Shown here: in pieces, positions 11,470 through 22,128 of the stretch
Position numbering within the stretch: position 1 is the stretch's first letter
Layout of the letters: each line of letters begins with the position of its first letter
From: Hirundichthys speculiger
Lineage: Eukaryota; Chordata; Actinopteri; Beloniformes; Exocoetidae
NCBI GenBank assembly: GCA_018398805.1
Contig: JAGFBZ010000169.1
Span: 62,001 to 126,000, forward strand
DNA: 64,000 nt
Direction of reading: 5' to 3'
Position numbers and translations under genes: made by a program
Notes under the pieces: model-generated
Databases searched by the model: none
Seen by the model: the letters and a program-made list of their open reading frames with translations, nothing else
Told to the model about the DNA's origin: nothing

Positions 11470-12001
11470 TAGAGCTGAGCAATTTTATTGATTTTGTGAT
11501 ATATATTGATATTTTATTTCCCCAGAGAGTATAGATTTTTCAGCCGCGGGTATCGATATTCTAAGCTCCTTTCAAATTCCTTGCAGGAAGAGCCATTAAG
11601 TCCTCCAGCTACTCTGCTCAGATGGGTGCAGTTTTAAGGTGGCTTAAATGTTGCTCCAGTAGACTTGAATTATTGGCTGCCATGGTTGGTTTTACTGAAC
11701 CTGGTAGCTAGCATGGCTAGTAGCTACCTCATATGTTCAGTATCAAGCCAAAACAGCTGCCAAAGAAGGACACTTGCTGTACTTTAACTCTCCATTGTGC
11801 CCATTAGCTTTAAAAGCTTGCAAGCAACAATTTGCACTGTTTAAATAAATGAAACTATTTTTCTCAACGAATCTTTTATTCATTTTGTCCAGCATTTGCA
11901 AGCTGCCTGTCAGCCATATAATGTAGAATTGATACTTTCAGTTCAATTAATTCAAACAAAGTCATTGGAACACTCACCAGATGTCACCAAAATCACTTTG
12001 T

Positions 12002-13243
12002 CAGGGTTATAATAGTTTTGGATTAACCATTAGTTTTAGTTTTTATTTAGTTTTTAGTTTAGTTTTTTCAAATTCAGTTAGTTTTCAATTCATTTTCAGA
12101 GCAGTTTTCTAGTTTTTATTCGTTTTTGTTTTGAAACACTTAGTTTTAGTTTTTATTAGTTTCAGTGTTAGTTTTAGTTTTATTTTGTAAATTAGGGTTG
12201 TAATTTTGGTTGGAGTGAAGCACTGAACTTTTTGAAGGCTATCGAATCACATAGTCGTGTTTACATTCTGGTCTCAATAAACATATTTATCAATGCGTCT
12301 TCCCTCTTGAGGTGTTCCTGCGTATTTACTGACCAGCAGCTATCTGGTCTCCATGGAAACAGTCCATTATAGTTGCTGTTTTCTCCCGTTCCTTCTCAAC
12401 GCTGACTGGCCTGCAGCTGTAGCTTCTCTTTCCAGGGGGCTAGCTTAGGCTAGCTTATCCAGCTAGTCTTGGTTAGCCTTCTTTCCAGGGGGCTAGCTTA
12501 GGCTAGCTTATCCAGCTAGTCTTGGTTAGCCTTCTTTCCAGAGGGCTAGCTTAGGCTAGCTTATCCAGCTAGTCTTGGTTAGCCTTCTTTCCAGGGGGCT
12601 AGCTTAGGCTAGCTTATCCAGCTAGTCTTGGTTAGCCTCTTCCAGGGGCTACCTTAGGCTAGCTTATCCAGGTAGTCTTGGTTAGCCTTCTTTCCAGGGG
12701 GCTAGCTTAGGCTACCTTATCCAGCTAGTCTTGGTTAGCCTTCTTTCCAGGGGGCTATCTTAGGCTAGCTTATCCAGGTAGTCTTGGTTAGCCTTCTTTC
12801 CAGGGGGCTAGCTTAGGCTAGCTTATCCAGCTAGTCTTGGTTAGTATTCCACACATTGTATCACCTGCTTCTACAACAAGACACTTATTTTTATCGTTAA
12901 CACAGTCATAGTCAAAGAAATCCCAAATAGGACTGAGACGCTTTCTCCCAACTTGTGCCGCAGCCATCACTGCTCATCGCTTTTTTTTTTTTTTTTTTTT
13001 GGTTGTTGTACGACGGAACGAAGTTAATAGATTTTAAACATTTATGAGGAAAAAAATACAAACACGAAAACAAAGGACGTTCTTGACATTATTATAGTTA
13101 ATTTTAGTTTGTTTTATAAACACAATACAGTTTCAGTTATGTTTTTTTTAACTTTTGTTTTTATTTTATTTCAGTTAACGAAAATGTTTTTTCAATTTTA
13201 GTTTTCGTTATTTTGTTCGTTTTCATTAACGATAATAACCTTG
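12002..13243 (+). mobile_element. Non-autonomous hAT element, copy B, nested
   Basis: Starts CAGGGTTATAATAG and ends ATAATAACCTTG. The flanks are CACTTTGT (11994-12001) and CACTATGT (13244-13251), an 8-bp duplication with one mismatch. The uninterrupted site is preserved in the sister host element near 20712 as the complement of ATCACTTTGTCCC. Closely similar to copy A (1149-2396). Length 1242 bp, no coding region. Confidence 0.92.
12424..12842. repeat. 53-bp minisatellite inside hAT copy B
   Basis: About eight units of the same 53-bp repeat as at 1571-1925 (AGCTTATCCAGCTAGTCTTG and TTTCCAGGGGGCTAGC). The copy number differs between the two transposon copies. Confidence 0.85.
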
Positions 13244-13383
13244 CACTATGTCCCTTTAAAATCTTTCAGAAAATGATGTAAATGTATAGAATTGTATCGT
13301 AAGATAAATATCACGATATATATATCGTGGGCTGAATATCGTGTATCTTATCATATCGCAAGATTAGTGTATCGCTACAGCCC

Positions 13384-13908
13384 TGCTGAATAATAAACTT
13401 CGAAACGGCGTTTCTGTTTGGCTGTAAAGTCGAGGCCACGTTTATTACAGAAGACAAACAAACCCAAATATTTCCCTTAATTCACTTTGGAAAAATGCAA
13501 AGTAGGTTTTATCTGAGACCTTAAGGTCCTCCAAAAACACACCTCCCCTTCACCTGACTGGCCCCTCCCACCAGAGGGCGGAACCCCTGCAGTTCATTTG
13601 AATGAAGGTGCTCGCCGACAAAAGCTAGCTAATGACAGCATGAAGCCGAGCAAAATGAAACGCACTGACTTAGGCACAAGTAGGGGGGGGGCTCCAGGGA
13701 AAAATGGTTGGAAACCACTGGTCTAGAAGACCGCCAGGCCGGTTCCCAGCAGCTCAGTGGCGCCTCTGTGAGTCCTGATTGGCTCGTACGGAGCGCCGGG
13801 CAGGTGTGAAAGTGTCAGCTGTGAGGAGATTAAGAAGTCAGCCACACCGACGTTATTCAGCAGATCGTTTCCTCCGCCTGACCTCTTGTGTTTGTGTGAC
13901 CCTTGCAG
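13384..13908. other. Intron end before the last st6gal2 exon
   Basis: No repeat or gene was recognised apart from a run of nine G's at 13683-13691. The stretch ends with the acceptor GACCCTTGCAG before 13909. Confidence 0.5.
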
Positions 13909-14156
13909 GCATCCTCCTGATGATGGCGCTGTGCGAGCAGGTGCACGTGTATGAGTACATCCCCTCCACGCGGCAGACCGACCTGTGCCACTACCACGAG
14001 CGCTACTACGACGCCGCCTGCACGCTGGGCGCCTACCACCCGCTCCTCTACGAGAAGAGCCTGATCCAGCGGATCAACGCCGGCCCCGAGGGCGACCTCC
14101 GGAGGAAGGGCCGCGTCACCCTCCCGGGCCTCAGCACCGTCGGCTGCGACGTCTGA
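13909..14156 (+). CDS. st6gal2: st6gal2 last coding exon (sialyltransferase C-terminus)
   Basis: The exon opens with GC, completing the split Gly codon of the exon at 716-891, and encodes [19 protein letters not shown], the second half of sialylmotif S, then motif III (CHYHE) and motif VS (HPLLYE with the conserved His and Glu). It ends [18 protein letters not shown] and stops at TGA (14154-14156). The acceptor AG is at 13907-13908. The order and spacing fit a complete catalytic C-terminus. The tail is short compared with the longer proline-rich C-terminus I recall for mammalian ST6GAL2. Codon third positions are very GC-rich, as in neighbouring opsin exons. The exon lies inside the last intron of the minus-strand opsin. 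Confidence 0.93.
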
Positions 14157-14275
14157 GACGCGAGACCCGACCGTGCGGATCCCCACACACGAGCGCACAC
14201 TCAACACGCACACGCTGGCCCTTTCCGGGCCCCGACGAGGGAGACGTGCAATAAAAGCCGCCGCAGACGAGGAGG
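14157..14275 (+). other. st6gal2: st6gal2 3' untranslated region
   Basis: Sequence between the TGA stop and the likely cleavage site, estimated 20 bp after the AATAAA at 14250. It would be unusually short, about 120 bp. Longer isoforms using later signals are not excluded. Confidence 0.5.
14250..14255 (+). terminator. Poly(A) signal AATAAA of st6gal2
   Basis: AATAAA lies 94 bp downstream of the stop codon and on the coding strand. Confidence 0.6.
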
Positions 14276-14602
14276 CGGAGCCTGGCGTGTACAAGTTTCA
14301 GATTGGACTCATGCAGAGCATAAAGCCATAGCCCCTCCAGGGAGGGGGAGGGGGGGCGGGAGGGTTTTTTTTGTTTGAGAGACGTCATCATCGTCAAAGA
14401 GTTTTACTTGACCAATAACTGGAACTGGGGGGGTGGGGTGGGGGTGGGGGTGGGGGGGTCTCTGCTTTAGCTGAGCCACGTTAGCTGTGGAGCTAACGAA
14501 GGTAGCAACAGTTTTAGACAAAGAAGTGACTTTTCAATAACTGGATGTGTTTAGGTCGTGTTTAATCCGTGTTTTACTCTCGTGAGGGTGCCTCTCCTCC
14601 GC
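14256..14602. other. Intergenic/intronic sequence after st6gal2
   Basis: GC-rich with G runs (14339-14365 and 14426-14459). No gene seen. It lies within the opsin last intron on the minus strand. Confidence 0.4.
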
Positions 14603-15276
14603 CTACCCTAAACCCCCTAACCTAACCCCTAATCTAACCCTAACCTAAACCCTAAACCCCAACCCCTAACCCTAACCCCCCTAACCCCTACCCCTAAACC
14701 CTAACCCCAACCCTAACCCCTAACCCCCCTAACCCTAACCTAACCCCCAACCCTAAACCCGAACCGAAACCAAACCCTAACCCTAACCCCGAACCCCCAA
14801 CCCAACCCTAACCCTAACCCACCCCCTAACCCCCCTAACCCCAACCCCCACCCACCCTAACCCAAAACCCAACCCCTAACCCCTAACCCTAACCCCGAAC
14901 CCCAACCCCAACCCTAACCCGAAACCCAACCCCTAACCTAAACCCGAACCCTAAACCCTAACCCCTACCCCTAACCCCTAACCCCTAACCCTAACCCTAA
15001 ACCCCAACCCCAACCCGAACCCGAACCCCTAACCCCCAACCCTAACCCCTAACCCCTAAACCAAAAACCCTAACCCTAACAACCCCTAACCCTAACCCTA
15101 ACCCTAACCCCTAACCCCCCTAACCCCAACCCTAACCCCCCCTAACCTAACCCCCAACCCTAACCCCTAACCCCACCCAACCCTAACCCCTAACCCCTAA
15201 CCCCAAACCCTAACCCTAACCCCTAACCCCTAACCCCTAACCCTAATCCCTAACCCCTAACCCTAACCCTAACCCG
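14603..15276. repeat. Telomere-like array, CCCTAA orientation
   Basis: About 670 bp of degenerate CCCTAA and CCCCTAA units, with variants such as CCCGAA and CCCCAA. The mixture of six- and seven-base units and the many substitutions indicate an old interstitial array or a simple-sequence expansion, not a chromosome end. Confidence 0.95.
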
Positions 15277-15628
15277 CAGGAAACACCACTGTTTATAACT
15301 GCAGACTCTCCTTTTTTAACCGGCGTGGAGGAAGAAGCGAAACATCCACTCTGAATGTCGGAAACACGATGCGTACGTGCTCCCGCCGCAGGGCTGGACC
15401 GTCGCAGCACCTGCGTTACTGTACATATCTTCCGATTTAAAAAAAAAAAAAAAAAAAATAGGTGTCTGTCTAGTGTCGTCACGAGGGTTTGATTTCATAC
15501 TACTGATGATGATTACTGTCCCGTGCACAGCCGCCGGCTCTTACAGTCCAGTTCCTCCAGGGGGCAGTCATGGGGCTGAAAACAGACACACCCCCTCGGT
15601 GCCTGGTGGTCTGCTGAACACTCTCCTC
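15277..15628. other. Sequence with no recognised feature
   Basis: No gene or transposon recognised. A run of about 20 A's lies at 15440-15459. Confidence 0.4.
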
Positions 15629-16752
15629 TATGGAGTCCCGTTGTGGTCGTAATTTAATGAATAAATTAGCCTATTATTATGAAATACAGGCATTTATAAT
15701 TATGGAATACATATCCATTATTATGATAATAGTTTCGTTTTTCATAAAAATGAGCTTTTACATAATAATGGCTTTGTTTTTCATAAGAATGATTTATATG
15801 TCAATCATAGCAGAGAGGGCGGAGCCATTAATGTGATTGGCTGCTCTTTCATTCAGGCATAAGCAACAGAACAGTGAATATCGATAGTGGGCGAGAGGTG
15901 TAACGTACAGTGATGGAAAAAATTATTAGACCACCATTTTTTCTTCACTTTCTTGTTCATTTTAATACCTGGTACCACTAAACGTCATCATGTGACTAAA
16001 ACAGACAGAAAAGAAAAACACTGAATGCATAAAAGCAGTGTTTTTGGCAGTACAACGCCATAGTTATTGATGTAAAAACTTAAGTGATTTAGGTTATAAT
16101 CAAGAAAACCATGGAAAATGGTAGAATATCAGCTCTTAAATAAAACTCTTATGAGCAATCTTTGTGGTTATCGTTATGTTTGTCCAAACAAATGTACCTT
16201 TAGTTGTACCAGGCATTAAGATGAACAAGAAACTGAAGAAAACAAGGGTGGTCTAATCATTTTTTCCATGACTGTATATACTCCAGGCCAGTAGGTGGCA
16301 GAATGCACCTCAGTTTAAGGTTAAAAGTAGACATGGACTAAGAAACGTAGCGCGAAATGTAGGGAAAACTTGATTTTGACGGCATGGCAACAGGAGAAAG
16401 ATCCTCCAAAACTAGTCGATGTCAGAGTGTAGAATGGAGAAGGATCAGCCAATGAGCGTGCAGGTCAACCACTGGCCCCGCCCACTGGCAAAATATCATT
16501 ATTATGTAAAAGCTCATTCTTATGAAAAAGGAAGCCATTATGTAAAAACTCATTCTTAGATTTAAAAAAAAAAAAGCCATTCTGAAATAAACTATTATGC
16601 ATTAAACTAAGATTAAATAACAAAAATATATTTCATAATAATTGCTTTTTTTTTTCATAATAATGGATACGTATTTCATAATAATAAACACCTGTATTTC
16701 ATAATAATAGACTAATTTATTCATTGAATTATGACCCAAACGGGGCTCCATA
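15629..16752. mobile_element. TATGGAGC-type MITE, copy 3, interrupted
   Basis: Ends are TATGGAGTCCCGTTGTGGTC and the complement of TATGGAGCCCCGTTTGGGTC. The core is shared with copy 2 (9306-10949). It is split at a TA by the Tc1-like MITE at 15908-16274; copy 2 preserves the uninterrupted site TGTAATGTATATACTCC. Confidence 0.8.
15908..16274. mobile_element. Tc1/mariner-like MITE, copy 1
   Basis: Ends are CAGTGATGGAAAAAATTATT and the complement of CAGTCATGGAAAAAATGATT, followed by AGACCACC. It is flanked by TA on both sides (15906-15907 and 16275-16276), the Tc1/mariner target. Length 367 bp, no transposase. A second copy of the same length class is at 57677-58041. Confidence 0.9.
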
Positions 16753-17191
16753 CTCCATACTTGCCTTGTGACTGTTCAAACGCAGTTCGTGCGGTGGCGG
16801 GAAACATCCAGCAGGACTGGTGGTGACGTTGCAGAGCAGCTGGTTGTCCCTCAACTGACGGTCACCACACCCTTGATTTTTTTTTTTTTTTTCTCCTTCT
16901 CTATGTCAAATTCACTCTTTCTGAATGTAGTTTTACCTCTTGGTGTTCGTGAATCCTTTCCTGGAGCTCACCTCACTGCAGGGTTTTCTCTCCGTTACGC
17001 AACGGCAGCGAGTTGCGTTCACTCCAACCCGCCGTGTTTTATATTCCCCCGAATCCCCCCGATATTAGTCTGGGCCCGACCGCGGCTCAGAGCGCAGACA
17101 ATTATAACGGAGGAATTTTGGCCTTGTTGCATCCAGATCTGCTCTGCGTCCAGGCAGGATGACTTTCATGTTTACAGCGAGTAAGTGGCGG
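16753..17191. other. Sequence with no recognised feature
   Basis: A 138-codon open frame (16768-17184) is present but is interrupted by poly-T derived Phe runs and has no recognisable domain. It runs into the minisatellite at 17192. Confidence 0.35.
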
Positions 17192-17536
17192 GCCTGCAGC
17201 GAGCTCCGGAGGTTTGAGCCCCGGAGGTTCGAGCTCCGGAGGTTTGAGCCCCGGAGGTTTGAGCTCCGGAGGTTCGAGCCCCGGAGGTTTGAGCCCCGGA
17301 GGTTCGAGCTCCGGAGGTTTGAGCTCCGGAGGTTTGAGCTCCGGAGGTTCGAGCTCCGGAGGTTTGAGCTCCAGAGGTTTCAGCTCCGGAGGTTCGAGCC
17401 CCGGAGGTTTGAGCTCCGGAGGTTCGAGCCCCGGAGGTTTGAGCTCCGGAGGTTCGAGCTCCGGAGGTTTGAGCTCCGGACGTTTCAGCTCCGGAGGTTT
17501 GAGCTCCGGAGGTTTGAGCTCTGGAGGTTTGAGCTC
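17192..17536. repeat. 15-bp minisatellite (GAGCTCCGGAGGTTT)
   Basis: About 22 units of the 15-mer GAGCTCCGGAGGTTT, alternating with GAGCCCCGGAGGTTC and similar variants. Because 15 is a multiple of three, every frame without a stop in the unit stays open, which produces repetitive open frames on both strands. These are not genes. Confidence 0.95.
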
Positions 17537-18275
17537 CACGTGGACGGGAGGTCATCGTGGAGACATGCAGTCAGGAAATCTTTGCCTGAAAGATTTTCTT
17601 TTTTTTCTTTTTTGTTTTTTTAAGAATATAATGTATGTTTGCCATTTTTAGAGATTTGATGAAAGATGTTTGAGAAATGTTGATTAAAAATCTTCTGTTG
17701 TGGACTGTTGTAGTTGTAAAACAGAAGCTGTTTTCAGAGTTGAACTGGATTTGAACCAAGTTGTTCGTTCAAATCGAAACTCTGTTTGTTTTTTTCCTTC
17801 ACTTAATTTGTGTTTTTTTTTTTTTTAAAAATCAGACTGTACATAACCAAAAGAATCAATCTACTGTCTGTATTCTATAACCGTGTTGGTGCCGGTTTTC
17901 AAAACTTTTTTAAAAATATTTTTTTTCCGTAGCAGCGCTGATAAAGTTACGTGGAACCATCTGCAAGGTCTTGGTAAATTTTCCCTTTGTATTCTTTAAA
18001 ATGTTTCTTTTAAAATACCATGAAACAGAAAAGGTAGAAGCTATATGAAATTTATTTAAATGATGTTTTATTGCAAGAAAAATTTATAATTAAAATCTTA
18101 AGAGTTCTGTTTGCAAATCTGAATTTTTTTTGTTGTTGTTGTTGTTGTTTCTCAGTTCTAAAGTTTCACAAGCTGCTGGGCTGAACCTTCTGGGCGGGGC
18201 TTAGCTCTCTGGGCGGGACTTAAGATGAAAGGCATGTCTCTATTGGCCCGGCGTGACTGCATCAGCAGCTCAGGA
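17537..18275. other. AT-rich sequence, no recognised feature
   Basis: Poly-T runs and a short GTT microsatellite (18131-18149). No coding sequence recognised. Confidence 0.4.
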
Positions 18276-18319
18276 ATATCGGTATCGGTTTTAGAAAACA
18301 GTTATCGTACATCCCTAGT
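18276..18319 (-). mobile_element. Terminal fragment of a TAGGGATGTACGATAAC hAT element
   Basis: The stretch ends AGTTATCGTACATCCCTA, the complement of the terminal repeat of the intact element at 19584-20621. The inner part (ATCGGTATCGGTTTTAG) is compatible with the same family, but the other end was not found, so this is a solo end. Confidence 0.55.
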
Positions 18320-19539
18320 GATGCGTGATCAATGCTAATAGGAATCAAACCGTATAATACTTTTAGCAGGCGTCGCGGCTTTAGACACAAATGTACGAGC
18401 GATTTGCTCGGAGCCGCTATAAATAATAACAGTAGAAGCAGACGGCCTGCACGAGCGAACGAGAACGCCGAGGAGGTCTGACGGGACCAGAACTCGACTT
18501 ATTTTCAGACAAACGTTCACGTGTGTGACTAAAAAGGTTCATGGCTACGCTGACAGCTAGCGCTGTAAGTACATTAACGGCATCGATTCAGAATTCAGCA
18601 ACTCATCTGGTGCCGTGAGAGCTTTTTTTTTTTTTTTTTCCCACCTCAATGAAATATTGAGGATGGATGCATTATTAATAAATCACTTTTTTCAAGTGTT
18701 TTAAAAGGCGCCTGAGTGCGAAGAGGTGCATCTTGGTGATAAACGGTTATGAGAAGACACTCGGAGCGAGAAAACCCTTCAAAGCCGATAAAAAACCGTC
18801 TTTTGATGCTCAGAAGAGATCTGAGGATCCATTTGAAGTCTCACAGGTTCCCAGCTCCGCTTTAGATTTTACGTTTCTAACTGAGATGAGTACGAAGACG
18901 TTTAAGCGCTCAGGGTTGTAACACGCCGGAGGTGCAGAAGCACACGTGTGTTTCCGATTACTTTCAAGTGCGCGGAGCAGAGTCGTAACCTATTTGTTCT
19001 GCAGGTCATCCCTGCCGTCAGCTTTCATGTTAAAGCATATTTTAACACGCGTCCATGGACGCCATCCAGCAGGGAGATTCCTTCTGGCAGCCTCATCCCC
19101 GCTTTATTTTTATTCTAAATATCGTGCCAAACTCCATCTCCTGAGTATTCGTGGGCTGGATCAGAGGCAGGATGTGGAGAACGAGCGGCGGCACAACCGC
19201 CCGGAGGACTGCTGTTTCTCTCCGCGTACCCCGGGGCTGAATTTAATTTAATTTTCTATCTTCTTCCACGAGGACACTTCTCCTGCTGGTATTACCCAAA
19301 ACTGGACGTTGTAATGAAAGCTGACATTAATTTGTGACGGCGGTTAAACGCTGAGAAAAGACCCAAGTTTGGAGGCGCCGTTTATTAAATTCTCTGCTCA
19401 GCTTTTATCTCTCGGCTCTTTACTCTTGAGGCCGATTTTTTATGACTTGTTTTTTTACTCAGTATGGTGGGAATTTCTGCACCGCACTGCTGCGGAAGGA
19501 TTTGTAACTTTTTTTAAATTTATATATCTATCTATACAG
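18320..19539. other. Apparently unique sequence without recognised gene
   Basis: No repeat family seen apart from a poly-T run at 18624-18640. Small open frames (18335-18520, 18733-18921, 18946-19251) have no recognised domains or splice context. Its low repetitiveness makes it a candidate for conserved noncoding DNA of the opsin intron, but this cannot be shown from one sequence. Confidence 0.35.
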
Positions 19540-21014
19540 TAGGGCTGTAGCGATACACTCATACGATACGATACGATATGATATAGGGATGTACGATAAC
19601 TTTTTTTTTTGTTTTTTTTTTTAAAACTGATATCAATAACCGATAACTTTCAGCTCCTAAAGGCCGATACCAATAACACACACATATACCTAAGATCATT
19701 ACATTAATACTATGAACAAAATCAAAAATAGTTTTGACTCTTTAAATGAACAGATATTTATTTTTTCCAAAGAAAAACTATTGTCAAGCCTCTCAAACAT
19801 TTTTGTAAAGTTATCGAACAAACCTATTTAATATCTCACATTAACTTAAATAAGGTTCATTACTGACTGATATAAAAAATAAAGGCTCCTTGAACTGATG
19901 GAAATACATGCATCAGAATTACTAACTGAAAAAGATTAACATTTAAAGGATTTTGGCTTGTGGTTCCATTTAAATTAATACTTTTAATTAAAGTAAATGA
20001 GGTTCAGTAGTTTTTAATTTTTTATCTCATGGAAGCTTTAGATGAGAGGAATGAGGGAGAGAGAGACTGCTGCTGGGACTGCACGTTAGCATTAGCTTTT
20101 GTTAGCTTTTGTTAGCTCACATTAGCGCGATTTCAAAACTCCAAAGAAGCGATTATGTTGTAGGTGGCTGATCAGGTTTTACGTATTAAAGCTTGTGCTT
20201 CCGATTCGTCACAAATAACCACCAAACTATCTTCTTTCTATAACTTTAACCAAGTTCCACGCCGCCATGTTTGTTGTGATCAGCGCTGTGCTGCAGGCTG
20301 CATTCAAGGTGGAACATGAGGGGAAACACTGTGAATTTCAATTCAAGTCAGCAACTACCAAAATTATGACAGAGTTAACGAGTTGTTTTCTAGCATGAGG
20401 GAGTATTCTTGATTTTCCTTATTAAGAAATCGTTTATTTGATTATGCCGACGTTACTTGAACATAACATTCACTGCCGGTCATTCAAGGCTCAGAGGGAG
20501 CGAGACACTGCTGTGTTGACAGAAATATAAATGTTATCGGGGCTATTTGTCGTGATATCGGAGTTATCGGGATGATGTCATAATTTCCTGTTATCGGCCC
20601 GATAGTTATCGTGCACCCCTAATATGATATATTTGGCTCACGATACTATATATATAGCGATATTCATCTTACAATACATTTACAACATTTTCTGAAAGAT
20701 TTTAAAGGGACAAAGTGATTTTGGTGACATCTTGTGAGTGTTCCAATGACTTTGTTTAAATAAATTGAACTGAAAGCATCAATTCCACATTATATGGCTG
20801 ACAGGCAGCTTGCAAATGCTGGACAAAATGAATAAAAGATGTGTTGAGAAAAATAATTTCATTTATTTAAACAGTGCAAATTGTTTCTTGCAAGCTTTTA
20901 AAGGTGGAACACGGGAAGTTTAGAATATCGATACCTGCGGCTGAAAAATCAACACTTTCTGGGGACATAAAATATCGATATATATCGCAGAATCGATAAA
21001 ATAGCTCAGCTCTA
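19540..21014 (-). mobile_element. hAT MITE with GATA-rich ends, second copy, interrupted
   Basis: Reverse-orientation sister of 11470-13383: starts TAGGGCTGTAGCGATACACT and ends AGCTCAGCTCTA. Flanks CTATACAG and CTTTATAG agree at six of eight positions. It is split by the element at 19584-20621. The inner 20690-20930 part matches 11940-11570 in reverse. It preserves the unoccupied site of copy B. Confidence 0.85.
19584..20621. mobile_element. Nested hAT MITE with perfect 8-bp duplication
   Basis: Ends are TAGGGATGTACGATAAC and the complement of TAGGGGTGCACGATAAC. It is flanked on both sides by ATATGATA (19576-19583 and 20622-20629), a perfect 8-bp duplication, as hAT transposition makes. Length 1038 bp. 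No transposase frame. The inner parts contain AATAACCGATAAC and CGATATCGG-type sequences. Confidence 0.92.
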
Positions 21015-21034
21015 CTTTATAGATATATAAATAT

Positions 21035-21671
21035 TAGGGCTGGGCAACGATTAAAATTTTTAATCGCGATTAATAGGATTATTTCCCTGATTAATCACGA
21101 TTAATCGCATTGTATACGCAAAATCAAATATTGAAATCAAAAGTAGTGTAAAATGCACTTATATTGAAATGTTTTGCTGCCATATGAACTAAAGTGCCAT
21201 AACTTTTAACATCAGCACTTGTCAGTAACACATATTTAGTGTAAATCTCATCTGTAAATCTTTCTGTTGTCATTACACATCTGAGCCACTAGATGGAGCC
21301 GCACTGCAGTAACCAGCTAGAGAACAGCAGGACAGTGAACACATGGAGCAGATCTGATGGAACATGGAGGAATGACCACAAACGTTTTGCTGCAGTCCAG
21401 AATTTTTTGTTTTCAGACAGAATTGTTAATATTTCTACCTGAGTTGCTACCTGAACTGTAAAGTTCACAGATTTTTACCGTTCTCCATGTCTGTTTTAGC
21501 TTTTCCTTATGTTTACCTGCCAATTATCTTCCGGTTCCGCAGCAGCAAGTAACAGACTTTTCAAAACAAAAGCATGAGAGCAACATGCGTTAACGCGCGA
21601 TAAAATAAATGTCAGGGTTAATAAATAAATGCGTTAACGCAATAATAACGTGGTTAACTTGCCCAGCCCTA
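21035..21671. mobile_element. hAT MITE TAGGGCTGGGCAA, copy 1
   Basis: Ends TAGGGCTGGGCAACGATTAA and the complement of TAGGGCTGGGCAAGTTAAC. A perfect 8-bp duplication ATAAATAT flanks it (21027-21034 and 21672-21679). Length 637 bp, against 1168 and 1237 bp for copies at 37199 and 62318, so this copy is an internal deletion form. The outer arms contain AATCGCGATTAAT. Confidence 0.92.
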
Positions 21672-21894
21672 ATAAATATATTTATTTCCTGCCTGCAGCT
21701 TTCTGCAGGTCAGTCAGAATGATCTTGATCTATTTCTCTTCTTATACGACTTGAATTGACAAATATCCATTTGTCCTTTTTTTTTTTTTAATTGTGGAAA
21801 TAAAGCTGTTGTACGTGCCAATCTGTAAAATGTTGACTTCAGATTAATGCAGCGCAGCAAAGCTGGATGAAAAAAAAAGCCGGCGTCTCCTCAC

Positions 21895-22128
21895 CTGCTT
21901 GTTCATGAGGATGTAGATGACGGGGTTGATGACGGTGCTGCTCTTCGCCAGCAGCGACGGCACCACGCTGGCCACCGGGCTGATGATGTTGGGCGGGCCG
22001 AACGTCGCCATCATGGCCACGACGCCGTACGGCATCCAGCACAGCAGGTAGCAGGCCGCCGTGGTCAGGACCATGAACAGGATGTGGTACTCCCTCCGCC
22101 GGGCCGCGGTCTTCCGGATCTTTCCCAC
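21895..22128 (-). CDS. tmtops: TMT/encephalopsin-type opsin exon (TM6-TM7)
   Basis: This 78-codon exon encodes part of a light-sensing seven-helix receptor (class A GPCR). It opens VGKIRKTAARRREYHILFMV (third intracellular loop into helix 6), contains CWMPYG at residues 30-35 (the helix-6 CWxP motif), and SLLAKSSTVINPVIY, with Lys62 as the retinal Schiff-base lysine and NPVIY as the helix-7 NPxxY. It ends MNKQ. Acceptor CCCCTCAG precedes 22128; donor GTGAGG follows 21895; both junctions are phase 0. The combination points to teleost multiple-tissue (TMT) opsins near encephalopsin rather than visual opsins, which have different flanks of the lysine. The specific paralogue is not resolved. The upstream exons for TM1-TM5 were not found in the window. 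Confidence 0.92.

Larger units (their letters stand above)
11470..13383 (+). mobile_element. hAT MITE with GATA-rich ends, host of copy B
   Basis: Ends are TAGAGCTGAGCAATTTTATT and the complement of TAGCGATACACT with CAGGGCTG. The flanks CTGAGTAC and CTGAATAA agree at six of eight positions. The same element lies in reverse at 19540-21014, where the sequence around ATGTCACCAAAATCACTTTG is unbroken, showing where copy B (12002-13243) inserted. It has no transposase. Confidence 0.8.
892..13908 (+). other. st6gal2: Last intron of st6gal2 (13.0 kb)
   Basis: The intron runs from donor GTGAGC (892) to acceptor CCTTGCAG (13901-13908). Most of it is transposon-derived: hAT copies at 1149-2396, 2512-3665, 9732-10610, 11470-13383 and 12002-13243, and MITEs at 5742-6438, 7974-8654 and 9306-10949. 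It also contains the last coding exon of an opsin gene on the opposite strand (7403-7585). Confidence 0.85.
7586..21894 (-). other. tmtops: Last intron of the opsin gene (14.3 kb)
   Basis: The intron is bounded by donor GTGAGG (minus strand, next to 21895) and acceptor CTTCAG (next to 7585). It contains the whole last exon and poly(A) signal of st6gal2 on the opposite strand, plus a telomere-like array and several MITEs. Confidence 0.8.

Noticed and set aside
13857..14294. 145-codon minus-strand frame over the st6gal2 last exon
   Set aside because: Shadow of the GC-rich coding exon; no resemblance to a protein.
17102..17651. Repetitive proline- or glycine-rich frames on both strands
   Set aside because: 15-bp minisatellite, a multiple of three, so all frames remain open. 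Both strands are open at once, which argues against coding.
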